DNA from: Ruminococcus sp. AF41-9
GTDB lineage: Bacteria; Bacillota; Clostridia; Lachnospirales; Lachnospiraceae
Length of the DNA: 64,000 bases
Assembly: GCF_003477525.1 (NCBI RefSeq)
Contig: NZ_QUDO01000002.1
Span: 1-64,000, forward strand
Direction of reading: 5' to 3'
Shown: piece by piece, positions 47,163 to 56,203 of the stretch
How the letters are laid out: each line of letters starts with the position of its first letter
Numbering within the stretch: the stretch's first letter is position 1
Position numbers and translations under genes: made by a program
The notes under the pieces: model-generated
What the model saw: only the letters and a program-made list of their open reading frames with translations
Told to the model about the DNA's origin: nothing
Databases searched by the model: none

Positions 47163-47203
47163 ACAAAACACACCTGAAAAGCGGTCTTCCCTTTCAGATG
47201 TGT
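47163..47203 (-). terminator. Terminator after the HPr-like gene
   Basis: ACACACCTGAAA (47168-47179) pairs with TTTCAGATGTGT (47192-47203) with one G-T mismatch, and TTTT follows on the minus strand. The rest of 47047-47366 holds a short ATGTTCTA tandem (47255-47280) and no gene. Confidence 0.7.
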
Positions 47204-47366
47204 CTTTATCCGAATATACAGGAAACTGATGGAAAGTCTCCCTTATTCTTACCATATGTTCTAATGTTCTAATGTTCTGATATTCTGATTTCTGATAATC
47301 ATTACTGAATCGCCAACAGATTCCGGCCTGCGGACCGCAGATCACAGATCATTTTCCTGCTGATCA

Positions 47367-47621
47367 TTACTGATTACTTAAATACTGTTCCATGCTGTCC
47401 ATGGCAGCTTCTTCATCTTCTCCGCTTGCTGAAAGTGTAATTTCTTCTCCTGCATCAAGTCCCAGAGTCATCATACCCATAATACTCTTTGCATTTACGC
47501 GCTTCTTTCCAATCTCTACATAAATCTCACTGTTGAACTGACTTGCTATCTGTACCAGTTGCGCTACCGGACGTGCCTCAAGTCCAGTGGATAAATTAAT
47601 GGTGACTGGTTTTTTAATCAT
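47367..47621 (-). CDS. Crh-like HPr-domain protein, Glu at position 15
   Basis: An 84-residue HPr fold. The phospho-accepting His15 of true HPr is Glu15 here (TGLEARPV), while Ser46, the HPr-kinase target, is kept (NAKSIMGMM). It therefore cannot carry phosphate in the PTS and resembles Bacillus Crh, which has Gln15 and acts with CcpA in carbon repression. The gene overlaps the whiA stop by four bases and rapZ is upstream, the same company Crh keeps in Bacillus. A Crh-type regulatory role is inferred. Confidence 0.85.
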   Translation of the reverse strand: MIKKPVTINLSTGLEARPVAQLVQIASQFNSEIYVEIGKKRVNAKSIMGMMTLGLDAGEEITLSASGEDEEAAMDSMEQYLSNQ

Positions 47622-48577
47622 AATAATTCTCCTCCTTGTTTTTCCCGCAGCTCGTCAGCCAGTGCACTCAGTTTCCTCAGACGGTGATTGACTCCCGATT
47701 TGCCCACCTGCGGGCTCAACATCATTCCTAATTCTTTTAATGTAGCTTCCGGATATTGTATCCTTAATTCTGCGATCTGTGCAAGCCCCTCACTCAGTTG
47801 TTCAAACCCTATGGTCTGCTGAATCAGTTTGATATCTTCAGTCTGCTTGACAGCCGCATTTACGGTTTTATTAATATTCGCAGTTTCACAGTTTACTTTA
47901 CGGTTTACCGAATTTCTCATCTCCTTCAGTATACGGATGTTTTCCAGGTCCATCAATGCCACGTTCGCTCCCATCACTGCGAGCATGTCAACGATCTGTG
48001 CACCTTCTTTCACATAGACCACATATGATTTCTTTCGCTGCACAATTTTGGCATCCACTGAAAAGCTGCGGATAATCGTCTGTAACTGTTCTGCTTTCTT
48101 CTCATCCGGATAAACAATCTCAAAATGATACCCCTTCTCCGGATCACTGATCGAACCAGATGACAAAAAAGCACCTCTGATGTACGCCCGTTTACAGCAG
48201 TTCTGCTGCACTACCAGCAGATTCTCCAGAATGAGCGAATCATGAGGTTCCCTGCACGTGACAAGTTTCGTCCCCTGAAGGATTACCTGGATTTCTTCCG
48301 GATCAGATATCTCTATCACATATATCTTCAACCGCTTCAGATGACTGTTCTCACGTACAAAGATTTCTTTCTCTATATTAAATGTTTTTTGCAATAATGT
48401 AAAGCACTTTCTTGCAACTGCTTCATTTTCCGTCTGGATTTTCAGTTTTTCTCCCTGGGGAAAATGTTCTACTTTTGCGCAAAAGCACAGAATCGCCGCC
48501 AGTTCTGCAATCCTGCAGTGCCTCGCGGTTCCTGTCTGTCTGGAAAGTTCTTCCTTCACCATCCCTGAAAAAGACAT
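47618..48577 (-). CDS. whiA: WhiA-family DNA-binding protein
   Basis: A 319-residue WhiA: N-terminal LAGLIDADG-like domain (FSGMVKEELSRQTGTARHCRIAELAAILCF, then AYIRGAFLSSGSISDPEKGYHFEI) and a C-terminal helix-turn-helix (TLKELGMMLSPQVGKSGVNHRLRKLSALA). Homologues control sporulation in actinomycetes and cell division or chromosome segregation in Firmicutes. It is 10 bases after rapZ and coupled to the HPr-like gene. Confidence 0.96.
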   Translation of the reverse strand: MSFSGMVKEELSRQTGTARHCRIAELAAILCFCAKVEHFPQGEKLKIQTENEAVARKCFTLLQKTFNIEKEIFVRENSHLKRLKIYVIEISDPEEIQVILQGTKLVTCREPHDSLILENLLVVQQNCCKRAYIRGAFLSSGSISDPEKGYHFEIVYPDEKKAEQLQTIIRSFSVDAKIVQRKKSYVVYVKEGAQIVDMLAVMGANVALMDLENIRILKEMRNSVNRKVNCETANINKTVNAAVKQTEDIKLIQQTIGFEQLSEGLAQIAELRIQYPEATLKELGMMLSPQVGKSGVNHRLRKLSALADELREKQGGELL

Positions 48578-48587
48578 TTTTCCTGTT

Positions 48588-49475
48588 TCACCCTTCCTGT
48601 TTTTTTAGCAGTCTGTCTTTATCCACATCTCTGTGTTCGAGTCTGAAGCCATATTTTTTATTCTTTGAAAGTCTGGAATACAGCTCCCTTGCCAGTGTAA
48701 CGGAACGGTGCTTTCCACCTGTACATCCGATTGCGATCACGAGATTTGTCTTTCCTTCTTTTACATAATTCGGTATCAGAAATTCAATCATGTCTTCCAG
48801 TTTATCTGCAAACTCCCGGGCGATGTCACAGTCCATCACATAGTTAAAAACTCTCTCATCCAGACCGGTCAGAGGACGCAATTCATCCACATAGTAAGGA
48901 TTCGGAAGGAAACGCACGTCAAATACCAGATCCGCATCCGCCGGAATCCCGTACTTAAACCCAAACGACAGCACAGAGATCATCATGTTGCAGAACTCCT
49001 GATTCTCCACAAAGATTCTCTCAATCTCCTGTTTCAGTTCTCTGGTAAGCAGATGGCTGGTATCAATAATGTAATCCGCCCGTTCTTTCAGAAAGCGCAT
49101 CCTCTCTCTTTCCAGACGGATACCGTCATCCACTCTTCCGCCCATTGCCAGAGGATGGCTTCTTCTGGTTTCTTTGTATCGTTTTACCAGCACGCTGTCC
49201 TCTGCATCCAGAAACAGAATTTCAAACTGATATCCGGCTTTCTCCATTCTGTCCAGAACCACTTCCAGCTCATCCAGAGAACGGCCGCTTCTGGCATCAA
49301 TCCCCAGTGCTACATTCTGCACATCTTCACCGTGGATCTCCGGCATCAGAGATGCAAATTTTTCAAGAAGCGGGATTGGAAGGTTATCCACGCAAAAATA
49401 GTTGGCATCTTCCAGCATCTTCAATGCCGCTGTTTTTCCTGCTCCTGATACTCCTGTTACAATTACAAACCTCAT
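48588..49475 (-). CDS. rapZ: RapZ-family nucleotide-binding protein
   Basis: A 295-residue P-loop protein (VTGVSGAGKTAALKMLED) with Walker B-like FLDAEDSVLVKRYKETRRSHPL and the C-terminal GCTGGKHRSVTLARELY motif that binds glucosamine-6-phosphate or RNA in the family. In E. coli RapZ steers small RNA decay; in Firmicutes (YvcJ) its role is less clear. It heads the rapZ-whiA-HPr transcript; usually a YvcK gene lies between, which is missing here. Confidence 0.95.
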   Translation of the reverse strand: MRFVIVTGVSGAGKTAALKMLEDANYFCVDNLPIPLLEKFASLMPEIHGEDVQNVALGIDARSGRSLDELEVVLDRMEKAGYQFEILFLDAEDSVLVKRYKETRRSHPLAMGGRVDDGIRLERERMRFLKERADYIIDTSHLLTRELKQEIERIFVENQEFCNMMISVLSFGFKYGIPADADLVFDVRFLPNPYYVDELRPLTGLDERVFNYVMDCDIAREFADKLEDMIEFLIPNYVKEGKTNLVIAIGCTGGKHRSVTLARELYSRLSKNKKYGFRLEHRDVDKDRLLKKQEG

Positions 49476-49583
49476 TCTTTTTCTCCATTCTTTGCTGCTG
49501 TTATCTCTTCTGTAAATTTATCCTGTCTTTCATCCGGCACAGCAGCAAGCCGTATTTCAGATTATATATCAATGTGTCAATAT

Positions 49584-49728
49584 GTTACTGTTCACTCCGT
49601 TCTCAGTAACACGCTTCGCGATGCACAGAATTTATGCTAATCGCATAAATTCGCGCCGTATGTCTCGGGTTTTCTGTGACCTTCGCTCACAAAAAACACC
49701 TCGCGGGATACTACCAGTGAGCAGTAAC
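49584..49728. repeat. Dispersed inverted-end repeat, long copy
   Basis: It begins GTTACTGTTCACTCCG and ends GTGAGCAGTAAC, which are near-perfect inverted ends. An inner ATTTATGC/GCATAAAT hairpin and the shared GATACTACCAG segment link it to the shorter copy at 28391-28452. It lies between murB and rapZ with no coding content, so it is probably a MITE-like or extragenic palindromic element. Confidence 0.75.
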
Positions 49729-49737
49729 GTCAATATA

Positions 49738-50658
49738 TCAGAACTCCCCAAGAAATTTCACTTCCGGTTCCAGTGTCACACCAAACTGCTCCTGCACTTT
49801 CTCCTGCACGTCCTTCATCAGTCCGCACACATCCGCTGCTGTCGCATTTCCTTTATTAATCACAAAGCCACAGTGTTTCTCTGACACCTGTGCTCCTCCG
49901 ACCTGATATCCGCGAAGTCCTGCATCCATGATCAGCTTTCCTGCAAAGTAACCTTCCGGTCTTTTAAAGGTGCTTCCTGCACTTGGATATTCCAGCGGCT
50001 GCTTGCTCACCCTTTTCTCAGTCAGGTCTTTCATGATAGCTTTGATTTCTTCCACGTCTCCGGCTTTCAGGGAGATCACTGCTTCCAGAACCAGATATCC
50101 GGCTTTCTTTACCAGGCTGGTCCGATATCCCATCTCCAGTTTTTCTGCCGGAATTGTCATGATCTCGCCCTGCTCTGTCATGACAGTCACTTCCTTCAGC
50201 ACATTTTTCATCTCTCCGCCATAGGCACCTGCATTCATCACCACCGCACCGCCAAGGGTACCCGGAATCCCTCCTGCAAACTCAAAGCCTGTCAGGGAAG
50301 CATTCTTTGCCGCAGATGCGATCTGGGAAAGAAGCGCTCCTGCCCCTGCACGGATATTCGTTCCTTCCACAGTAATTCCGCCGTAATTTCGGTATAACTG
50401 AATGATCACTCCACAGTATCCCTCATCACTTACCAGCAGATTGCTGCCATTTCCAAGGATAAAATACGGAAGTTCTTTCTCTTTACAGATTTCAAGAATT
50501 TTCTTTACCTCCTCCGCAGTTGACGGTAGCAGAAAATAATCCGCCGGTCCTCCAATCCTGAAAGTAGTATGGCGGTTCATCGGTTCACTGATGCGAACTT
50601 TCTCCTCCCCCAGCAGATCATTAAAACATTTTATTATTTCCTGATTCACAGATTTCAT
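49738..50658 (-). CDS. murB: UDP-N-acetylmuramate dehydrogenase
   Basis: A 306-residue FAD enzyme making UDP-MurNAc for peptidoglycan. The FAD-binding segments NRHTTFRIGGPADYFLLP, ILGNGSNLLVSD and GAGALLSQIASAA, the catalytic Ser in PSAGSTFKRPEGYFAGKLI and the C-terminal Glu in LEPEVKFLG are visible (type IIb form). It is upstream of the rapZ group on the minus strand and separated from it by the repeat. Confidence 0.96.
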   Translation of the reverse strand: MKSVNQEIIKCFNDLLGEEKVRISEPMNRHTTFRIGGPADYFLLPSTAEEVKKILEICKEKELPYFILGNGSNLLVSDEGYCGVIIQLYRNYGGITVEGTNIRAGAGALLSQIASAAKNASLTGFEFAGGIPGTLGGAVVMNAGAYGGEMKNVLKEVTVMTEQGEIMTIPAEKLEMGYRTSLVKKAGYLVLEAVISLKAGDVEEIKAIMKDLTEKRVSKQPLEYPSAGSTFKRPEGYFAGKLIMDAGLRGYQVGGAQVSEKHCGFVINKGNATAADVCGLMKDVQEKVQEQFGVTLEPEVKFLGEF

Positions 50659-50699
50659 TCCTCAAACTTTCCAAATTTATTTTTTTCATCTTCTTAAAT

Positions 50700-51437
50700 T
50701 TACTTTTTCATTTTCTTATTTTTTCGTCTTCCTGTCAGAAATTTCTCATTTCCGGTTTCTTTCAGAAGATCATTCACAACGGTTCCTGCGATCATCATTC
50801 CCGCAGTCCCCGGAACAAAAGAAATATTTCCACTCAGTCCTGTTTTTACAGATACCGGTTTCTCCCAGGAGTACAGCACCTTAAGTCTGCGTATTCCCTT
50901 CTTACGAAGTTCTGTGCGAAGTCGTTTCGCAAGCGGGCATACTCTGGCTTTTGCAATATCCCCCACCAGAAGCCTGGACGAGTCTGTCCGGTTATCCATC
51001 TCCATGCAGGAGATCACCGGGACTCCACATTTCTTCGCTTTCTCGATCAGAAGCAGTTTCGCTTCCGCCGTATTCATGGCATCCACAATATAGTCATAAT
51101 TGTTCAGTTCAAACATACCTGCCGTCTCTTCATTATAAAAAGTCTCATAGGTATGAACAAGGATTCCCTCGTCAATATCTTTGATCCTTGACTTGGCAAT
51201 CTCCACATTGCTTTTTCCCACAGTTGAACGCAGCGCATAAAGCTGTCTGTTAATATCAGAAACTGCTATGCGCTCATTATCTACAAGCGTCAGACTTGCC
51301 ACCCCACATCTGGCAAGTGCTTCCGCCACATAAGAACCGGTACCGCCAAGCCCGAAAACTGCAATCTTCGCTCTGCTCAGCTTCTCAGCGCCTGTATCAC
51401 CAAGCAGGATTTCCATTCTGGAAAATGCATCCGGCAT
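50700..51437 (-). CDS. tcdA: tRNA threonylcarbamoyladenosine dehydratase (TcdA-type E1-like)
   Basis: A 245-residue ThiF/MoeB-like adenylating protein. The nucleotide motif AVFGLGGTGSYVAEALARCGV, the Arg finger in DNERIAVSDINRQ and the catalytic-loop region NTAEAKLLLIEKAKKCGVPVISCMEM fit the TcdA/CsdL branch that cyclises t6A in tRNAs. No zinc CxxC pairs are seen. The ATG at 51437 with GGGAGG seven bases upstream is chosen over the GTG at 51452. Confidence 0.9.
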   Translation of the reverse strand: MPDAFSRMEILLGDTGAEKLSRAKIAVFGLGGTGSYVAEALARCGVASLTLVDNERIAVSDINRQLYALRSTVGKSNVEIAKSRIKDIDEGILVHTYETFYNEETAGMFELNNYDYIVDAMNTAEAKLLLIEKAKKCGVPVISCMEMDNRTDSSRLLVGDIAKARVCPLAKRLRTELRKKGIRRLKVLYSWEKPVSVKTGLSGNISFVPGTAGMMIAGTVVNDLLKETGNEKFLTGRRKNKKMKK

Positions 51438-51537
51438 ACAAAAACCTCCCACGAATCATTATATCTGTAACTGTCATTATACTATCTATCCTGACAAAAG
51501 TACAGTTCTTCACACATTCTTTAGAATTGTTTTCTGT

Positions 51538-51566
51538 GTATAAATATCCTGATGTCTTCCATACTA
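51538..51566 (+). promoter_or_regulatory. Sigma-G/F-like forespore promoter of spoVAB
   Basis: GTATA (51538-51542) and CATACTA (51560-51566) with 17 bp between match forespore sigma consensus. It is placed about 50 bases before the spoVAB start. Confidence 0.65.
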
Positions 51567-51613
51567 TAGCTATACTGCATTTTTATCATTGCTGTAAGGA
51601 GGTACAGTTATTT

Positions 51614-52033
51614 ATGATCCAGCAAATTTTTCTCGGTTTCCTTGGGCTCTGTTCCGGTGTGATTATTGCCGGAGGGCTTACCGGTCTGCTGATCGGGCTT
51701 TCCATCGTTCCCCGTTATGCAGGCATCACCCACACTGCCGGCCACATCATGCTCTATGAAGATATCACAGTCCTCGGAACCGTATTCGGAAACCTGTTCT
51801 ATCTTTTTGAATGGAAAATTCCTCTCGGTGCTCCCTTTCTGATCCTCTACGGCCTCTTTTCCGGAATCTTTCTGGGTGGATGGATCATGGCGCTGGCTGA
51901 AATGGCTGATGTTTTCCCCATCTTTTCACGCCGCATCCGCTTCCGCAAAGGGCTCTCTTTCACAGTTGTATGCGTAGCTCTCGGAAAAACCATCGGCTCC
52001 CTGATCTATTATTACCAGGGATGGCTCCCCTGA
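51614..52033 (+). CDS. spoVAB: Stage V sporulation protein AB
   Basis: A 139-residue membrane protein with about four spans, matching SpoVAB in length and in the start QQIFLGFLGLCSGVIIAGGLTGLL and segment FPIFSRRIRFRKGL. The SpoVA proteins form the channel that loads and releases dipicolinic acid in spores. The ATG at 51614 has AGGAGG 11 bases upstream. It stands apart from the other spoVA genes, separated by an opposite-strand AraC gene. Confidence 0.9.
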   Translation: MIQQIFLGFLGLCSGVIIAGGLTGLLIGLSIVPRYAGITHTAGHIMLYEDITVLGTVFGNLFYLFEWKIPLGAPFLILYGLFSGIFLGGWIMALAEMADVFPIFSRRIRFRKGLSFTVVCVALGKTIGSLIYYYQGWLP

Positions 52034-52065
52034 TATTTTCCATAATTCTCCTGTTCCCTGATTTA

Positions 52066-53118
52066 TTACTTCTCTGATTTATCGTTTCTCTGATTTATCC
52101 ACTTCCCGGATTTTACCGGTTTCAGCGGGCAGGCACTATCCGTTTCCCCGTCATACCACTTCCGGTAATCTCCGGGTGCACACCCCATCTCTTTTTTAAA
52201 GATTTCAGAATAGTAGCTGGCTCCTGCAAATCCATGTTCCAGAGCGATCTCACCGATTCCCTCTGTTCTGTCTTTCTTCAGAAGCTGACTCAGAGTACGC
52301 TCCACACGGTAACACTGAAGATACTCTACCGGTGTCTGCTGCATTTTTTTCTTGAAAAAGCGGCAGTATTCTCCTGTACTCACTTCACTGTCTGCTGCCA
52401 TCTGCGCCAGAGTAATTTTTTCCCTGTAATGCTCATGCAGAAAACTTAACATCCTGCAAAGTTTTTTCTTCTCACGCACACCGGAGCTGCCGACGTTCTC
52501 CGGAAGCTGCTTCCATCCCAGATACAACTCTCTCCAGATTTCAAAAACTTTACCTGTCAGCAGCAGCTCATATCCTTCCTGACGCTCACTGACCAGTTCC
52601 TGAAGCGTCTTTAACTGATCCAGCAGTTGCTTTCCCTGTTCTCCACCCAGTACCATCCCCGGCTGCTTCTTCTCACTCTGTTTTGTTTTCTTTTCAGGTG
52701 AACCCGGGAGTTTTTCATCTGAAAATCCTGTATTTATAAGTTTTATATAAGGAAGCTGTTCCTCCAGAAGCAGCGGCTGCACATATTTCCCGCAGATTCC
52801 CGGATCTCTTTGCAGATATTCCGCATCTATACAGATCGCATAAAAGCTGCATCCCCCGTCCTGTCCCTGTACAAAACGGTACGCATTCCGGCTGTTTACA
52901 AACATTCCCTCTCCTGCACACAGTTCGATCCGTTCCTGGTTAACCTGGCACAGCATTTTTCCCTGATCTGCATGCAGAAAAGTCACGCCATCCTCCATCC
53001 TGCATGACATATGCCCGATCTCCGCCATCTCCAGATTCAGCTTCCATACGGAAACCCCGGGCGTTTCCTTCTCATCCGTCAGAAGTTTTACATCCCTTCC
53101 CGAAAAAAATTTCTCCAT
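52066..53118 (-). CDS. AraC-family transcriptional regulator
   Basis: A 350-residue regulator from the ATG at 53118: N-terminal cupin-like sensor (about 20-140), a variable middle with a Lys/Glu linker, and a C-terminal double HTH (KITLAQMAADSEVSTGEYCRFFKKKMQQTPVEYL, then GIGEIALEHGFAGASYYSEIFKKEMGCAPGDYRKWY). It lies between spoVAB and spoVAC on the opposite strand. A GTG at 53214 would give an in-frame extension that looks non-coding. Its target is unknown, and a role in sporulation is not implied. Confidence 0.88.
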   Translation of the reverse strand: MEKFFSGRDVKLLTDEKETPGVSVWKLNLEMAEIGHMSCRMEDGVTFLHADQGKMLCQVNQERIELCAGEGMFVNSRNAYRFVQGQDGGCSFYAICIDAEYLQRDPGICGKYVQPLLLEEQLPYIKLINTGFSDEKLPGSPEKKTKQSEKKQPGMVLGGEQGKQLLDQLKTLQELVSERQEGYELLLTGKVFEIWRELYLGWKQLPENVGSSGVREKKKLCRMLSFLHEHYREKITLAQMAADSEVSTGEYCRFFKKKMQQTPVEYLQCYRVERTLSQLLKKDRTEGIGEIALEHGFAGASYYSEIFKKEMGCAPGDYRKWYDGETDSACPLKPVKSGKWINQRNDKSEK

Positions 53119-53191
53119 CGTTTTTTGATTCCCCGTTCGTATTTTATTTGCCCCATTATATATGGAAAAAATAAAAAAGTCAAAATAAGAA

Positions 53192-53220
53192 GCATATTCT
53201 TTCCTTTTTTCCACACACTA
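53192..53220 (+). promoter_or_regulatory. Sigma-G-like promoter of spoVAC
   Basis: GCATA (53192-53196) and CACACTA (53214-53220) with 17 bp between; the -35 part is a perfect match and the -10 part differs from CATNHTA at one base. The promoter is 41 bases before the start codon. Confidence 0.6.
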
Positions 53221-53261
53221 ACATTACAGTTCATCTTTAATGAAAGGAAGGTCCTTTTCTC

Positions 53262-53732
53262 TTGGAAAAAAACACGATCAAAGACAAACAGAAACAATAC
53301 GAAAAATATGTCAAAGGCTTCACTCCGGAGCATAACCTGTGGCTGAATATGGTCAAGGCTTTTTTTACAGGCGGCCTGATCTGTATCCTAGGCCAGTTTA
53401 TCTTGAATTATGCCACAGATCTGGGGCTGGACAAGGACACCGCCGGTTCCTGGTGTTCCCTGATCCTGATCTTTTTAAGTGTTCTTCTCACAGGTCTGAA
53501 CATTTATCCGAAAATCGGTAAATTCGGCGGTGCCGGAGGTCTGGTTCCCATCACAGGATTTGCCAACTCTGTCGCCGCTTCCGCCATCGAATACAAAGCA
53601 GAAGGTCAAGTATTCGGCATTGGCTGCAAGATCTTTACCATCGCAGGTCCCGTCATTCTCTATGGAATCCTGAGTTCCTGGGGGCTTGGTGTGATCTATT
53701 ATATTCTGAAGATTATGGGGGTGGTTTCATGA
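53262..53732 (+). CDS. spoVAC: Stage V sporulation protein AC
   Basis: A 156-residue membrane protein that matches SpoVAC (EHNLWLNMVKAFFTGGLICILGQ, GGAGGLVPITGFANSVAASAIEYKAEGQVFGIGCKIFTIAGPV). The start is TTG at 53262 with AAAGGAAGG upstream; no ATG is available before the conserved part. In Bacillus SpoVAC is a mechanosensitive inner-membrane channel for dipicolinic acid. It overlaps spoVAD by four bases. Confidence 0.93.
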   Translation: MEKNTIKDKQKQYEKYVKGFTPEHNLWLNMVKAFFTGGLICILGQFILNYATDLGLDKDTAGSWCSLILIFLSVLLTGLNIYPKIGKFGGAGGLVPITGFANSVAASAIEYKAEGQVFGIGCKIFTIAGPVILYGILSSWGLGVIYYILKIMGVVS

Positions 53733-54835
53733 AAAAACAACATACCTGCGGCGCTGCCAGCGTCACTTTTGAAGATCCGGTATTCATCCAGAGCTGTGCC
53801 TCTGTCGTAAGCCAGAAAGAAGGTGAAGGTCCTCTTGGCTCCTGTTTTGATGTCATAGGCAAAGATCCCATGTTTGGTGCAGACACCTGGGAATCTGCCG
53901 AAAGCACCATGCAGAAAAAAGCAGCAGAACTCGCGATTGAAAAAGCCGGACTGGATTCCGCCCAGATCCGTCTGCTCTTTGCCGGGGATCTTCTCGCTCA
54001 GAGTGTTGCTTCTTCGTTCGGGACTGCCGGACTTGGCATCCCTTTTTACGGGCTTTATGGTGCCTGCTCCACGATGGGAGAATCCCTTTCTCTCGGTTCT
54101 CTCTGTGCGGCGGCCGGTTACGGTGAACATATTCTGTGTGCCACCTCCAGCCACTTTGCAAGTGCGGAAAAAGAATTCCGATTTCCCCTGGGATACGGAA
54201 ATCAAAGACCCTTATCTGCTACCTGGACGGTCACAGGTTCCGGAGCCTGTGTACTTGGATGCACCCCTCCCGCCCTTCCCATTCCCAACCAGCTTGAAAC
54301 CCTGCGGTTCCAGGATTACTGTGCAGTGATCACAGGCATCACTACAGGAAAACTGATTGATTATGGTTTCAAAGATTCCTTCAATATGGGCGGCTGTATG
54401 GCACCTGCTGCCTGCGATACCATTTTCCGGAATCTTCAGGACTTCGACCGCACTCCCGGCGATTATGACGCTGTTTTTACCGGCGATCTCGGAAACATCG
54501 GTCAGAAAATCCTTCTGGATCTCCTGAAAGAAAAAGGAATCGATCTGGCTTCCAGACATCAGGACTGCGGAATGCTTATCTATGATCCGGAAAAACAGGA
54601 TACCCACTCCGGCGGCAGCGGATGCGGATGTGCAGCCTCTGTTCTGATGGCACATATTCTTCCGGAACTCATCAGGGGCAAATGGAACCGCATCCTGTTT
54701 GTTCCAACCGGAGCGCTTTTATCCAAAGTCAGCTTCAACGAAGGCGATACGATCCCGGGAATCGCCCACGCAGTCGTCATCGAACGTTACCACCTCCCGG
54801 ATAAATCAGAAAACTATAACAATTCCAAAAAATAA
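53729..54835 (+). CDS. spoVAD: Stage V sporulation protein AD
   Basis: A 368-residue thiolase-fold protein (SASVTFEDPVFIQS-like start, GLYGACSTMGESLSLGSLCAAAGYGEHILCATSSHFASAE, then DYGFKDSFNMGGCMAPAACDTI). SpoVAD binds dipicolinic acid directly in the spore. It is about 25-30 residues longer than the Bacillus protein at its ends. The downstream gap (54836-54994) shows no gene and interrupts the otherwise tight spoVA series. Confidence 0.95.
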   Translation: MKKQHTCGAASVTFEDPVFIQSCASVVSQKEGEGPLGSCFDVIGKDPMFGADTWESAESTMQKKAAELAIEKAGLDSAQIRLLFAGDLLAQSVASSFGTAGLGIPFYGLYGACSTMGESLSLGSLCAAAGYGEHILCATSSHFASAEKEFRFPLGYGNQRPLSATWTVTGSGACVLGCTPPALPIPNQLETLRFQDYCAVITGITTGKLIDYGFKDSFNMGGCMAPAACDTIFRNLQDFDRTPGDYDAVFTGDLGNIGQKILLDLLKEKGIDLASRHQDCGMLIYDPEKQDTHSGGSGCGCAASVLMAHILPELIRGKWNRILFVPTGALLSKVSFNEGDTIPGIAHAVVIERYHLPDKSENYNNSKK

Positions 54836-54994
54836 TGCAATTAAGACAGTTCAGCAGAGTGCGAAGGACAAGGAAGATGTCTGCAGGCGTGCTGACACAC
54901 GACAAAGATATCTGACGCAGGACTTCACGCTCTGATGGGCTGGACTGACTGCAGTATTTTATGGAATTGCTATAAGAAAGGACGCATAAATACT

Positions 54995-55351
54995 ATGGAT
55001 TATTTTCACGCATTCTGGACAGGCGGTCTGATCTGTGCGCTGGTTCAGATCCTCCTCGACAAAACCAAACTTATGCCCGGACGTGTCATGGTGCTGCTGG
55101 TATGCAGCGGAGCCGTATTAAGTGCTATCGGCATTTATCAGCCCTTTGTGGAATTTGCAGGTGCAGGCGCCTCCGTTCCCCTGCTCGGATTCGGGAACAT
55201 CTTATGGAAAGGAATGAAAGAAGCCATTGATAAAAACGGCATTCTCGGGCTTTTCATGGGTGGTTTTACCGCCTGCGCTGTCGGCGTCTCCGCAGCTCTG
55301 ATCTTCTCCTGGATCGCCAGTCTCATCTTCAAGCCTAAGATGAAAGGCTAA
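54995..55351 (+). CDS. spoVAE: Stage V sporulation protein AE
   Basis: A 118-residue membrane protein that corresponds to SpoVAEb (DYFHAFWTGGLICALVQILLDKTKLMPGRVMVLLVCSGAVL, GAGASVPLLGFGN). The ATG at 54995 with AAAGGA upstream gives the usual family start; a longer frame to 54935 is not conserved. It belongs to the dipicolinic acid channel with SpoVAC and SpoVAD. Confidence 0.92.
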   Translation: MDYFHAFWTGGLICALVQILLDKTKLMPGRVMVLLVCSGAVLSAIGIYQPFVEFAGAGASVPLLGFGNILWKGMKEAIDKNGILGLFMGGFTACAVGVSAALIFSWIASLIFKPKMKG

Positions 55352-55444
55352 AAGCTATATCTGTATCACTAATCAGAAAAACAGCAACACATAGTTGCCA
55401 GACATGCAAATAAACCAGACAAACTGAAAGGACAGCAAGAATTC

Positions 55445-56059
55445 ATGAGTGACACTTTGTATCTCCAGCTCGATCAGAACATTCAGGTCAGCCATCCTCA
55501 TGTTTACTTACAGGACGTGGCAAAACTCTCCTGCACAGACAGCAAAATTTTAAATCGCCTCCGGGTGATGCCTGTCATCAATCTTCCTCCGGACAAACCC
55601 GGACGCTATGTAATGTCCGTCATGGACCTGATCCGGGAAATCCAGAAAAAAGAACCGGATCTGGATATCACCACCCTCGGAGAAGTCAACTTTATCATCA
55701 CCTTCAAGAACAAACCCGGTCCCGGTATCCTGTGGGAATGGATCAAAATCCTGTTCGTAGGTCTTGCCACCTTTTTCGGCGCCGGATTCTCCATCATGAC
55801 CTTTAACAATGACGTAGATGTGGGAGCACTTTTTTCCAGTATCTACACACAGGTCACAGGACAGCCCTCCGGACATTTCACGATTCTGGAGATCACATAC
55901 TCCATAGGGATCGGGCTTGGCGTTATTTTCTTCTTTAACCACTTTGGTCACATGAAAATCACCGCAGACCCGACTCCCATGCAGGTACAGATGCGCCAGT
56001 ATGAGGATGATGTTAACACAACAATCATAGAAGATATTGACCGATTGCAAAAAAAGTGA
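55445..56059 (+). CDS. spoVAA: Stage V sporulation protein AA
   Basis: A 204-residue protein with a cytoplasmic N-terminal part (LYLQLDQNIQVSHPHVYLQDVAKLSC) and two spans (about 98-120 and 148-165), the SpoVAA layout. In Bacillus spoVAA begins the operon; here it ends it, after spoVAE. It is required for dipicolinic acid uptake and release. The ribosome binding site is weak (AAAGGA, 13 bases upstream). Confidence 0.85.
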   Translation: MSDTLYLQLDQNIQVSHPHVYLQDVAKLSCTDSKILNRLRVMPVINLPPDKPGRYVMSVMDLIREIQKKEPDLDITTLGEVNFIITFKNKPGPGILWEWIKILFVGLATFFGAGFSIMTFNNDVDVGALFSSIYTQVTGQPSGHFTILEITYSIGIGLGVIFFFNHFGHMKITADPTPMQVQMRQYEDDVNTTIIEDIDRLQKK

Positions 56060-56203
56060 TATACTTTCACACGCCGGATTTCTGGTGTGAATCTTTAAGA
56101 TCAGAAATTACGATATCATGAACAGATTCCAGTATTTTGGAATCGCAATCTTCTGATTTTGATCATTCATACTGGTCAATAAGGTCATATGAGATCCGGT
56201 AAC

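Noticed and set aside
47251..47300. Short ATGTTCTA tandem as an operator array
   Set aside because: Only three degenerate copies are present, with no palindromy or link to a promoter.
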